DNA from: CAZXYS01 sp964645005
GTDB taxonomy: Bacteria; Bacteroidota; Ignavibacteria; Kapaibacteriales; UBA2268
DNA: 61,861 nt
Assembly: GCA_964645005.1 (NCBI GenBank)
Contig: CAZXYS010000026.1
Location: forward strand, 1 to 61,861
Reading direction: 5' to 3'
Below are positions 34,722 through 42,861 of this stretch, one piece after another. Every line of letters begins with the position of its first letter. Positions within the stretch are counted from its first letter, which is position 1. Below the pieces are notes generated by a model, which searched no databases, was not told the DNA's origin, and was given only the letters and a program-made list of their open reading frames with translations. Both the position numbers and the translations under genes were made by a program.

Positions 34722-35873
34722 ATGTATTTTAGAAAATACAAAATTACATTACTTATTATTCTTACGGCTCTGGTTTCCGGCGCCTGTTCCAGCTTTCAGC
34801 GTATGGATGATGCGGTTCGAATTAAACCGGAAGAGTCGAAGAAATATATAAAACATCCGAAGAGCGGCGACCTGCGCAATGGACAAACCCTGCGTGGCAC
34901 TGTTATCAAGGTGCAGGTGACTTCCCTGCCGGATAGCTGCCCCATTACGCCGGAAACCGAGTACACGAGCAAAGCTTCCGTCGTTTTTCTCGATGAAAAT
35001 GTTCCGGCTATCAAAGAGAATTACGAATATATTCCAATGGAAGTTGTAGAGCAGGTGAAGGATTTCACGGATGTTGCGGAAAACCGGTACGGCAGTATAA
35101 ATGTTTTCGAGAATTATAATGATCCCGAGAAGGTAAAACGGCTGCGGGAAGTGCCCGTGGACAGCATTGTCGTCGATACCTGCTGTCCGTGCAAATGTGT
35201 TCCATTCAGGATGGATATGAGCATGGATATGAAGCTGGCGCTCGATCTGAACTGCGTCGAGCGCGATTTCAAGTGGTATTTTGCTGAGATTCGCGGCGCT
35301 TATGCAATGTATAATGATATGCTCTCGAATAATGAGACACTCGGCAGAGACGGCTATCCATTCGAACTGGCTGCGGGATTCAGGCTAGGCGGATTGAAGG
35401 AATGGGGGATTGGTTTGGCGTATTCGTCGGGGATAAAGTCGTATAATTCATTCAAAGGAGCGGAATATCTGCGACCGGTGGTCATGCTGCACGGCAGGTA
35501 TCAATCGCCGAAGGACAGGTTCCTCGGGCTGTGCATGCGACCATTCGGATATATGCAGTTCGGACTTACAATTGACGAATTGTCGGTCTCGCTGCTGGAT
35601 TTCAATTTAAACACGGAATGCAAAGACTGCCGCAAGCATATTAAAGACCTTGAAGCGCAGAATGTTATCCCCGATCTTGATTTCTCGATGCCGCTGTCAT
35701 TCGGCATTGGCTTTGGATTTGACATTCCGGTTGTTCCCGATGTGGATCTGTCATTTGATGTGGGTTTTCGATCTATAGGCTTCGGGGAATCGGTGCAGGC
35801 AGCAGGTTTCGGGAATGTTCCGTCGCTGCGCCGAATTAATATGATGATTTTCAGATTTGGATTGACCATTTAA
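34722..35873 (+). CDS. Lipoprotein with C-terminal barrel-like domain
   Basis: A lipoprotein signal (lipobox VSGAC, C22) is followed by a soluble region (about 40-150) with TLRGTVIKVQVTSLP. A CCPCKC motif near residue 150 could bind metal or form disulfides. From about 160 to the end, repeated Gly/aromatic strands (FELAAGFRLGG, WGIGLAYSSG, FGIGFGFDIPVV) and a terminal FRFGLTI look like outer-membrane beta-strands. I do not recognise a family. It is 49 nt after the previous gene and 11 nt before the next, so it is probably in the same operon. Confidence 0.65.
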   Translation: MYFRKYKITLLIILTALVSGACSSFQRMDDAVRIKPEESKKYIKHPKSGDLRNGQTLRGTVIKVQVTSLPDSCPITPETEYTSKASVVFLDENVPAIKENYEYIPMEVVEQVKDFTDVAENRYGSINVFENYNDPEKVKRLREVPVDSIVVDTCCPCKCVPFRMDMSMDMKLALDLNCVERDFKWYFAEIRGAYAMYNDMLSNNETLGRDGYPFELAAGFRLGGLKEWGIGLAYSSGIKSYNSFKGAEYLRPVVMLHGRYQSPKDRFLGLCMRPFGYMQFGLTIDELSVSLLDFNLNTECKDCRKHIKDLEAQNVIPDLDFSMPLSFGIGFGFDIPVVPDVDLSFDVGFRSIGFGESVQAAGFGNVPSLRRINMMIFRFGLTI

Positions 35874-35884
35874 TTTTAAAACTT

Positions 35885-36772
35885 ATGAATATTAAAAAAT
35901 ACATATTGACTCTGATTCTTCTTACGGTGCTCATGGTTTATTCCTGTGGTGAGTGCGGGCTTGTGGAAGCCGAGTACCCCTGCCGCGTCAGGGAAGCGAC
36001 CGTCACACGCTTCGATCCGCGGCTGGAAACCGATAATGATACGACTTACTTCCCGGTGCCGACGTATTCGATCCATACTTTCACTTTTCCCAGCGATAAT
36101 GCGAGTTCCGGTGTACTGTCGAATGATAACCGCTTCGATGAGAACAAGTTTCTCGATCAGTATATCACTATAGCGCAGAGGGAAGTCACCCTCAACAGGG
36201 GAGAATTTCTCGTGAAGCTGGTCAGCTTCCAGCCGCCGAATAATGACATTGTCGGCGATCTGATGGTGATCGCTGTTGATTCAACCGCCTCGCCGATGAC
36301 TGCGCGGCTCAGGTTTTTCGGCAGTCTGTCGCGCTTCCCGGATGATTTCCTTTCGGAAAATGCGAACAGATTTTGTAATGAATATTTGCCGAATTACCGC
36401 GAGCAGGATGAGGACTATAAAGAGATCAGCAGCCGCGCTTCGCGATATGGGCGCAATCTGACGAATGCGGTTTCCGAGAGTTTCGATACGACCAATATCG
36501 TTGTCGTAAACAGCGCAGGCAGGGATGTCACCGGCGCCCGCTACGATGATGTCCCACAGAATGTCATCGACGATCTGCTCGCCAGCCAGACGGAAGCTAT
36601 CGATGTGGTCGTCACGCCAGGCGAAGTCTATTACTACAAGGCGCGCAACGGCAAAGAATTTGCGGTGGTGATAGTTGACATCCATGCAGGACGCTTCCCG
36701 CCGCACCTGAAGCGAGTGACAATCAAGTTCTCTGAGCTGCGGGGGGCTAAGAAGGAGGAGTGTCCTGATTAA
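35885..36772 (+). CDS. Lipoprotein of unknown function
   Basis: The short lipoprotein signal ends at MVYSC (C21) and is followed by CGEC-like and YPCR motifs. The rest (to 295 residues) is a soluble alpha/beta region with no motif I can name; PNNDIVGDLMVIAVDS and GKEFAVVIVDIHAGRF look like core strands. The composition is more G/C-rich than the cargo genes at the left end. Co-transcription with the two preceding envelope genes is likely. A C/G-rich repeat begins at its stop codon. Confidence 0.6.
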   Translation: MNIKKYILTLILLTVLMVYSCGECGLVEAEYPCRVREATVTRFDPRLETDNDTTYFPVPTYSIHTFTFPSDNASSGVLSNDNRFDENKFLDQYITIAQREVTLNRGEFLVKLVSFQPPNNDIVGDLMVIAVDSTASPMTARLRFFGSLSRFPDDFLSENANRFCNEYLPNYREQDEDYKEISSRASRYGRNLTNAVSESFDTTNIVVVNSAGRDVTGARYDDVPQNVIDDLLASQTEAIDVVVTPGEVYYYKARNGKEFAVVIVDIHAGRFPPHLKRVTIKFSELRGAKKEECPD

Positions 36773-36812
36773 CCACCCCCTAACCCCACTCCTTGATAAG
36801 GAGGGGAAATAA
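36771..36812 (+). repeat. C/G-rich palindromic intergenic repeat
   Basis: It reads TTAACCACCCCCTAACCCC, then ACTCCTTGATAAGGAGGGG. CTCCTT and AAGGAG pair. It is the same family as 16853-16892, 58006-58045 and 59111-59150. Confidence 0.75.
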
Positions 36813-36833
36813 GAGGAGAAGGGGGGGATGGGG

Positions 36834-36863
36834 ATCAACCGCAGGATTAACCCTGCGGTTGAT
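36834..36863 (+). terminator. Strong 12-bp hairpin after the envelope genes
   Basis: Arms ATCAACCGCAGG (36834-36845) and CCTGCGGTTGAT (36852-36863) flank a 6-nt loop. No long T-run follows, so it is a possible terminator or mRNA-stabilising hairpin. It may also belong to the perfect-hairpin repeat class. Confidence 0.45.
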
Positions 36864-36959
36864 TTGAACAATTGTTTTGAGCAGTTGATTTGAACGGTAT
36901 ATAATCGATTAAGCAGGATGTTTCAACAGAGAATAACAATTATTTGTAATTATCTGTAA

Positions 36960-37122
36960 CAGCAAGCTTTAGCTTGCTGCAAATTCGAAGTTAATCAGTT
37001 TCCCTGCAAAGCGCTAAAGCGCTTTGTTGCATACGCTTAGTTTCCCTGCAAAGCGCTAAAGCGCTTTGTTGCATACGCTTAGTTTCCCTGCAAAGCGCTA
37101 AAGCGCTTTGTTGCATACGCTT
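36960..37122 (+). repeat. Hairpin A followed by three tandem 42-bp hairpin B units
   Basis: Hairpin A lies at 36960-36979. It is followed by three near-identical 42-bp units starting at 36997, 37039 and 37081. Each begins AGTTTCCCTG, contains arms CAAAGCGCT and AGCGCTTTG, and ends GCATACGCTT. Only the B half has been amplified, in contrast to the 136-bp array where the whole A-B pair repeats. It lies just upstream of the PD40/OmpA-like lipoprotein gene. Confidence 0.9.
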
Positions 37123-37176
37123 ACATACATAAATGTTTTCTATTTAATTATTTGAGATAAATAACATATTCAAAAC

Positions 37177-39840
37177 ATGACAGTTAAATTTAAATATTAT
37201 CTTATAATTTTCATGAGCATCCTCGCAATCGGTTGTAGTCAGCCTAAGCAGGTGATTCCGCCGGGGAATGTCGAGCGGATAAATACTGAGATGGATGATA
37301 CAGCGCCGTCGCAGAAAACTACGGTGAAAAGTAATGTAAATCCCTGCTATGCCGAGTTTGATGCAGAGATGGCGCCGGACAGCGTATATTCTTCCGAGCA
37401 AATTCTCGAAAAGATGATCGGGAAAAAGACTGTCGAAAATGCGGGGGCTCTGAATTACATTGCCAAAGATCATGGTTTCTTCTCGATTTCGCATCCGCCG
37501 GATCTTATATCTTCGCAGGTGCTGGAAATCCCGTTGAGCGGGGCTGTCGGCGGTACCGATATTTTTGAATTTGATTTCGCCGAAGGGGAATACAAATACA
37601 AAAATCCCGGCGAGCCCGTGAATACTAAAACATGGGACTCGCACCCGTTCGCCGTGCAAAGCGGGTCCGGCAAGCTGCTGCTGATCTGGTCTTCCGACCG
37701 CGCGGATTATGTTTATGGGCAAGGCTCGCCCTTCCTTAATGAGAAGCGGGTAACCGAGCTTGGCGACACGGTTTACGGGAATTCTGATCTGTACTATGCT
37801 TTCCGCGAAAATGGCGAATGGGGAAAAGTCCATAATTTTTCCGAAATTAGCGATGATATAAATTCCGGATTCAATGACGAAACACCACATCTGTACTGCC
37901 TTTGCTATAATACCGTGCTGCTGTTCTCGTCGAACAGGGATTCCTCGGTCGCAGGCGATTATGATATTTTCAAAGCGGGCATCAGTATCGATTTTGATAA
38001 TGAAAAAATTGCCCAAACCTCGCCGGTACAGCCGCTTGCCCGCGGCAAAGATACAATCAATACCGAGGCGAAGGAATTTTTTCCCTACATACCTGCCCCA
38101 TACCCCGAAGGCAAGAACACCCGACCCGATATTTACTTCGCGTCCGACCGCTATCGTGAGAAAATCCAGCTTAGCGGCAAAAAATTTATGCAAAATATAG
38201 GCGGCAATGATATTTACAAGTTCTCGACTGATCTTGAATGCCGCCCGCCAAAGATCACATACAACGTCGAGATCATTGATGCCCGAAATCCCGCCAGAGA
38301 AGTCCGCCAGCCGGTGGTCGAATTGCGGGAAGCGGGTTTGCAGCCGGACAGCAAAGGCAAACTGCTCGAAAAATCGAAAGAGAATCCCGCTCAATTCCAG
38401 CTTAAGCCCGGCGTAAAATACCAGGTCTATGGCGGCTCGCTGTACGATAAGATAGAATGCAAAGGGCAGGACAGCGTTCTCAGCCATTATGCGGATACGA
38501 GCATTGTGCATGCCGAACCGCTGATCAGTAAACGTGATACAGTGATTGAAAAGGATTCGATCATTGCGTCCAATGTCGAAATCGTCCATGACACTATCAT
38601 TACTGAGAAATCCTTCCACAAAGATAAACTGGCGGAAGTGACGACGGATGCGAATCGCTCGATTCAGTCCCTGAATATGGCAGGCGACTCGATAGATGTC
38701 GTATTCCGCGAGATAAACCGACGCGAGAAGTTCTGTGGCGGCGATACGATCACGGTCGAACGGCAGACTACTGCCATCGATACCATCCCTCAGTTCGACA
38801 CTCTCTATATTCGGAATACCAGAGAGCTTGCGCTGTCCGGGTTGACCGACGAGCGCGGCTTCATGCAGTTCCGCCCCGAGCAGGACACGACGATCGATGA
38901 TAAGATCAATATCTTCCCGCGCTATTACCGATTTCCGCCGTGCAAGTGGGAATATATCACTCATCTGGCGGATTACCGGCGGAATGTGCCTTATTTCCAG
39001 ACGGGCTTCTGGGAAGTCAACACTACCGGGAATCTGCAGCGGCACCTGCGGCTCGTGGAGTCCGAAAAGTATGACGATGCCTCGTTTATCGAGCTGCACC
39101 CGAAGAATCAGTATTTCGGCTACAAGCGCCGCGGCTACAGCGAGGAAAAGAAGGAAGCCCGCCGCGCTAAACGCCGGAACAGGATCTGGGAATACCGCGA
39201 GTTCGCCGAAGCAGTCGATCGTAATCTGCAGATCATTGCCGGCGAGATTACCGATGTTATCCTGCCCGAGTTTGTAGAGTTGACCGAGAAGGCAGGTATC
39301 GAAGATAACCGCCTTTTCATTCAAATCCATAGCTATAGCGACATCCGCCCTGTCGAGAAGGGTGCTTCCCTCGGCGAAAAACAGGTCAACTATATTTCGG
39401 CAACTTTCGATAATGCTGCGAATGAAGTCGAGACCGAGAAGGTGTCGATCATGCCGGGCGCTTCGCTGGTCGGCGAAGAGAATGAGACTCTGTCCAATCT
39501 GCGCGCTTATTACGGCTACCGCGAGGTGCTGCGCGAGCTGAAGCAGGACAGCCTCTTTATGGATTTCCTGCAGCGCGGCGAGGCGTTGCTGCCGGACGAA
39601 GTTTCCTCGGAAAGCGAGTTTAAATCTCAGTTTGCCGAAAAGAAGATCATCTTCCTCATAAAGGGCATGAAGATCGATCCCAAGAAAAAGTACAAATACG
39701 CAGGCTACATCGGCAAAGAGGAAGATTTCTCGGCGTTGGATCCGGTGCGGCGCATTAATGTCATCGTCAACCGTAAGGAGTTTGTCGATGGGAGAATAAT
39801 GAGCACGCCGTGTTGCTCGGAGACGCCGGAAAGACCATAA
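37177..39840 (+). CDS. Large lipoprotein with PD40 propeller and OmpA-like C-terminus
   Basis: Lipobox LAIGC (C20). Residues ~90-350 hold WD40-like PD40 blades (LLIWSSDRADYVYG, VLLFSSNRDSSVAGDYDIFKA, IYFASDRYREK, GGNDIYKFS). A carboxypeptidase-regulatory-like region follows (about 365-570, VEIIDARNPAREVR, LSGLTDERGFMQF). The C-terminal ~200 residues look like a divergent OmpA peptidoglycan-binding domain with insertions (IQIHSYSD, LSNLRAYYGYREVL, LDPVRRINVIVNR). The order lipoprotein-PD40-CRD-OmpA recalls T9SS PorE, but without its TPR part. I infer a periplasm-facing outer-membrane lipoprotein, perhaps anchoring an envelope complex. Confidence 0.75.
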   Translation: MTVKFKYYLIIFMSILAIGCSQPKQVIPPGNVERINTEMDDTAPSQKTTVKSNVNPCYAEFDAEMAPDSVYSSEQILEKMIGKKTVENAGALNYIAKDHGFFSISHPPDLISSQVLEIPLSGAVGGTDIFEFDFAEGEYKYKNPGEPVNTKTWDSHPFAVQSGSGKLLLIWSSDRADYVYGQGSPFLNEKRVTELGDTVYGNSDLYYAFRENGEWGKVHNFSEISDDINSGFNDETPHLYCLCYNTVLLFSSNRDSSVAGDYDIFKAGISIDFDNEKIAQTSPVQPLARGKDTINTEAKEFFPYIPAPYPEGKNTRPDIYFASDRYREKIQLSGKKFMQNIGGNDIYKFSTDLECRPPKITYNVEIIDARNPAREVRQPVVELREAGLQPDSKGKLLEKSKENPAQFQLKPGVKYQVYGGSLYDKIECKGQDSVLSHYADTSIVHAEPLISKRDTVIEKDSIIASNVEIVHDTIITEKSFHKDKLAEVTTDANRSIQSLNMAGDSIDVVFREINRREKFCGGDTITVERQTTAIDTIPQFDTLYIRNTRELALSGLTDERGFMQFRPEQDTTIDDKINIFPRYYRFPPCKWEYITHLADYRRNVPYFQTGFWEVNTTGNLQRHLRLVESEKYDDASFIELHPKNQYFGYKRRGYSEEKKEARRAKRRNRIWEYREFAEAVDRNLQIIAGEITDVILPEFVELTEKAGIEDNRLFIQIHSYSDIRPVEKGASLGEKQVNYISATFDNAANEVETEKVSIMPGASLVGEENETLSNLRAYYGYREVLRELKQDSLFMDFLQRGEALLPDEVSSESEFKSQFAEKKIIFLIKGMKIDPKKKYKYAGYIGKEEDFSALDPVRRINVIVNRKEFVDGRIMSTPCCSETPERP

Positions 39841-39861
39841 ATGGCTTGCAGGCTTTATTAT

Positions 39862-39890
39862 TTCTCACGCCAATAGCGCGAAGGGCGCAT
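39862..39890 (-). repeat. 9-nt phased array, TTTGCG type, inverted copy
   Basis: On the minus strand it reads TGCGCCCTT, CGCGCTATT and GGCGTGAGA in 9-nt phase. It is close in sequence to the copy at 61817-61845. In both places a CCAACGCT hairpin lies within about 50 nt. Confidence 0.65.
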
Positions 39891-39934
39891 ATTAAGATTC
39901 AAGAATTGATAATGACGCTGGATCGTCAACTATG

Positions 39935-39962
39935 GCATTCCAACGCTGGAGCGTTGGAATGC
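39935..39962. repeat. Perfect 13-bp hairpin, CCAACGCT type
   Basis: Arms GCATTCCAACGCT (39935-39947) and AGCGTTGGAATGC (39950-39962) flank a GG centre. A degenerate copy lies at 61790-61808 and a weaker relative near 10846-10860. It has the longest perfect arms in the window. Confidence 0.85.
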
Positions 39963-39968
39963 GGGGAG

Positions 39969-40024
39969 GTTAAGGTTACTGGCTGCGGGTTACGTGCTAA
40001 TGGTCACAGGTGTTAGGTTGAATA
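39969..40024 (+). repeat. 7-nt phased array, eight units
   Basis: Heptads are GTTAAG(G), GTTACTG, GCTGCGG, GTTACGT, GCTAATG, GTCACAG, GTGTTAG and GTTGAAT. Phase is held for about 55 nt although individual units differ at most positions. This is the longest member of the family here. Confidence 0.7.
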
Positions 40025-40066
40025 GTTTTAAGTTCTAAGTTTTAAATTAATAACTTGATTTTATCA

Positions 40067-40516
40067 TTATTTCTCTTTGTCTTTTTTGCTTAGAATTTTT
40101 ATATCTTCCTTATCGATTTTTCTTTTCGACGCTTGTTTGGCTTTTAGAAGGTCATCTTTGGATATTACATTAAGCGGAACCTCTTTATAATACTCTACAA
40201 GCTTGTTTCCCCATGCTTTTTTAAATTCGAGTCCGGGAATAGTTGTAAAGCAATCTACTTTAATCTTGTCATTAAAAATAGTGATTGGGTGGGATACAAT
40301 ATCAATGGCGTCAGTCATATCCGCAGTACCAAAATTGGCTTCCTTAAGCGCTTCCAATAGTCTTCCGGCATTTATATCAGTTTTTTCTATGAAAAGATCC
40401 AGATCAAAAGTAGCTCGCGGAACCCCATGAAAAATCGCTGCGATACCACCAATAACAACATACTTGACATTATTCCTTTTCAAGCACGTGAACAGTTCTC
40501 TCAAATTGCTCAGCAT
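40067..40516 (-). CDS. DUF6036/AbiEii-like nucleotidyltransferase
   Basis: This small nucleotidyltransferase-fold protein has the glycine pair GGIAAIFHG followed by PRATFDLDLFIE (DLD metal-binding Asp residues at about 38 and 40) and a third Asp in IKVDCFTTI. The length of 149 residues fits the minimal NTase families found in toxin-antitoxin and mobile contexts. Its start overlaps the 70-residue upstream gene by 47 nt, an unusually long overlap that implies tight coupling. It could be the enzymatic half of a two-gene toxin-antitoxin or defence pair; the biochemical target is unknown. Confidence 0.8.
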   Translation of the reverse strand: MLSNLRELFTCLKRNNVKYVVIGGIAAIFHGVPRATFDLDLFIEKTDINAGRLLEALKEANFGTADMTDAIDIVSHPITIFNDKIKVDCFTTIPGLEFKKAWGNKLVEYYKEVPLNVISKDDLLKAKQASKRKIDKEDIKILSKKDKEK

Positions 40517-40682
40517 AGCGTTCCTTCACGATATTGGGATTAATTTCCATTATCAAATCGACATACTCGAAAAACACATCTAACCTTTCTTCAACGGTAA
40601 GCGATTGAAACCACTTCACCTTTTCCTCGAAATTCTCGTCCGCTAAATCGTGCGATATCCGCTTTATTTCGCTCTCATTCAT
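40470..40682 (-). CDS. Small helical partner of the nucleotidyltransferase
   Basis: This 70-residue acidic, helix-rich protein (EEKVKWFQSLTVEERLDVFFEYVDLIMEIN) has no signal peptide. It resembles the short hypothetical proteins found beside DUF6036-type nucleotidyltransferases; I know no function. It overlaps the downstream gene by 47 nt in another frame. A role as antitoxin or specificity partner is inferred from arrangement only. No ribosome binding site decides the start. Confidence 0.6.
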   Translation of the reverse strand: MNESEIKRISHDLADENFEEKVKWFQSLTVEERLDVFFEYVDLIMEINPNIVKERYAEQFERTVHVLEKE

Positions 40683-40777
40683 CTGTATTTGATGTACTTT
40701 TTTTGACTTAATAAGAAGAAAAATTGGTAGTAAATTTTATGTTTATGAGAATAATTATCTTCTTTTTATTAATTCTC

Positions 40778-41650
40778 TCACGCCTTCAGCGAATTCAGAA
40801 ACTCTTCCGACACCTTCAGGTGCTTCTCTATATCATTGGAAATGAGGTCTATGCCGAGATCCTGCAATTCATTGAACGATTCCACGAGTATCTGCCAGGA
40901 ATCGTCATGCCCGAGGTCGTCGCTGAATTTACCTTTGTAGAAATCAGCGCCGTTGATCTCGCTCAGCAGCCCGGCAAAACTCACTGATGCCACCAGCTCT
41001 CGATGATTAGACAATTGCGACGGAAACGGATAATGCGAGATTACGGTTCTCAACTCTTCCGGCAGCCGCCAGAGATAAGCTATCTTCTCGCCGACCTCAA
41101 GGTGATCTGTGCCGAAAACACGCCGCTCAGCCTCGAAGTCAGGCAGTTCGTTTTCTTCGATCTGTTCGATAACATTAAGGTATTTCCCCATGTCGTACTG
41201 TATCATAGCCAGCTTGCCGATCTGATGCAGCAGCCCGCCAATAAACTCTGTCTCATGGTATGAGGCATTCACCTTCTTCGCTATATCTTTTGCAATTGTA
41301 CCCGTCGTCGAAGAATGGTACCAGAACTTGTTCATGATCTCGGTAGCGCCCTTTTTCCTGCCAAGCCAGAACTTCGAAAATATGGACACACCAAGAACAA
41401 TATTAGTCAGCTTACTGAAGCCGATCATCATCACTGCTTGCTGCAGGTTGTTTATCTCGCGCCGAGTGCCGTAAATCGGTGAATTTGCCACTCGTAGCAG
41501 CTTTGCTGTCAAAGACGGATCTTTCTCAATAATGCCTGTGATCTTTTGCAGATCGACTTCTTCCTCTTCAAGCATCTGGATAAGTTTTGTTGCCACTGAA
41601 GGCAGGGTAGCCAGCTCTTTAAAATTAGTAATATTATCAACTATGGACAT
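40778..41650 (-). CDS. HDOD domain protein
   Basis: The HDOD domain covers about residues 10-210: LPSVATKLIQMLEEEEVDLQ, IIEKDPSLTAKLLRVANSPIYG, INNLQQAVMMIGFSKLTNIV, and the HD-like FIGGLLHQIGKLAM. HDOD proteins are signalling scaffolds that usually lack phosphodiesterase activity, and the Asp of a true HD pair is not present (HQIGK). No second effector domain is fused (290 residues). Neighbours give no clear partner. Confidence 0.88.
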   Translation of the reverse strand: MSIVDNITNFKELATLPSVATKLIQMLEEEEVDLQKITGIIEKDPSLTAKLLRVANSPIYGTRREINNLQQAVMMIGFSKLTNIVLGVSIFSKFWLGRKKGATEIMNKFWYHSSTTGTIAKDIAKKVNASYHETEFIGGLLHQIGKLAMIQYDMGKYLNVIEQIEENELPDFEAERRVFGTDHLEVGEKIAYLWRLPEELRTVISHYPFPSQLSNHRELVASVSFAGLLSEINGADFYKGKFSDDLGHDDSWQILVESFNELQDLGIDLISNDIEKHLKVSEEFLNSLKA

Positions 41651-41717
41651 ATATAATTTCTCATATTATTTGATGATATTTTTTCAATATAATATAATAT
41701 TTTGAAATTTAAAATTT

Positions 41718-42617
41718 TTATTCTTCTTTATAAATGCCAAATGCTTTTTCATCATAGATATCTCTTGTGATATCAACAAGTTCGTCTTCCGGTACCTGGT
41801 ATAAAAGCGAATATTTCTCTATTATAGGCTTAAATGCTTTGTTTTTATCCGAAAGCCCATGAAAATAAAGAAGTACCAATTCATAATTTGACAACTGAGA
41901 AAGTGACAAACTAATATAAAATTCCTTATTTTTCAAATTTGATTGATCTATAAAATTGAATAAAGTGAACAAAGTCCTGAAATAATGTCCGAGATTCGCC
42001 TGATGCTCCTCGAAGAACACCCGAAATGAATATTCCACCAGCAGCTTCATTGAATCCGGTGTGAAATCCTCGGGCGTAACTTTTTCGAAGGAAAAATTAA
42101 AAACTTTTTTAAAGATTTGATAATATTCCACAAAGCAGTCTCTTCCGGTATATTTTTTGGCAGCTTCCTCGCTTTCATTCTCGTAGTCGCGCACTTCTAA
42201 CTCTATCGTTTCAACTATTTCCGTATGCAGCGAAAGCAAATTGAAAAATGTACTTTCAAATGTCTGCACCTCAATCATCTCATTTTGCCGCTTCGACTGC
42301 TCGGTCTGCTCGATAATCTCATGCCGCTGCAATTCAAGCTCATGACGCTGCATACGAAGCTCAGTTCTCTGGAAGCGCAGCGCTTCATAGAACAGAGTTA
42401 CGCCTGCAAGAGCCCAAAGCGACCCCACCAGACCGCCTATATACTCACCATATTCGCCAAACAAATCTTTGAATTCCGGCAGAATATTCGTGAATGAATA
42501 GATGGCAGTTATAATGATGATTAAAAACAAACCCGACCAAATCAGGAACATTGCTATTCTCTCGTAAGAGATAGCCAGTTGTTTCGAGGTGTCGTCACTT
42601 TTGTTAGTGTTGTCCAT
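41718..42617 (-). CDS. Putative phage abortive infection protein (putAbiC-like)
   Basis: Two transmembrane helices near the N-terminus (about 20-45 and 55-80) flank GEYIGGLVGSLWALAGVTLFYEAL. A charged coiled coil (about 85-118, QRTELRMQRHELELQRHEI) leads to the conserved QTFESTFFNLLSLH segment and a helical cytosolic domain. This is the layout of the putative AbiC phage-exclusion family. ATG 42617 is preferred to the GTG at 42623. The family name rests on lactococcal AbiC-like proteins, and anti-phage function is not demonstrated for most members. Confidence 0.8.
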   Translation of the reverse strand: MDNTNKSDDTSKQLAISYERIAMFLIWSGLFLIIIITAIYSFTNILPEFKDLFGEYGEYIGGLVGSLWALAGVTLFYEALRFQRTELRMQRHELELQRHEIIEQTEQSKRQNEMIEVQTFESTFFNLLSLHTEIVETIELEVRDYENESEEAAKKYTGRDCFVEYYQIFKKVFNFSFEKVTPEDFTPDSMKLLVEYSFRVFFEEHQANLGHYFRTLFTLFNFIDQSNLKNKEFYISLSLSQLSNYELVLLYFHGLSDKNKAFKPIIEKYSLLYQVPEDELVDITRDIYDEKAFGIYKEE

Positions 42618-42861
42618 ATTCACGGAAACGATAATTTAAAAAATGAAAGACAATACAAATATATAAGAAATATTATAGCTTAAAAATAATAAATTTTTAT
42701 AAAGTGAAATTTAATTCGTAAATAGAAAAAGAAAGTTGTTTAATAACAAAAAGAATACCAAAAATCAATAATAAATTTAAGATCACGTAAGTTGTTTATA
42801 TTACTGAAAATTCATAAATTTAAAATTCTGAAAATTGAAATAAAAAGAATAGTAATAGATT

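Noticed and set aside
37144..39330. A 728-codon open frame on the minus strand opposite the PD40/OmpA-like lipoprotein gene.
   Set aside because: It mirrors the codon bias of the plus-strand gene, has no recognisable domain or ribosome binding site, and its product is a featureless Ile/Arg/Phe-rich chain typical of antisense frames.
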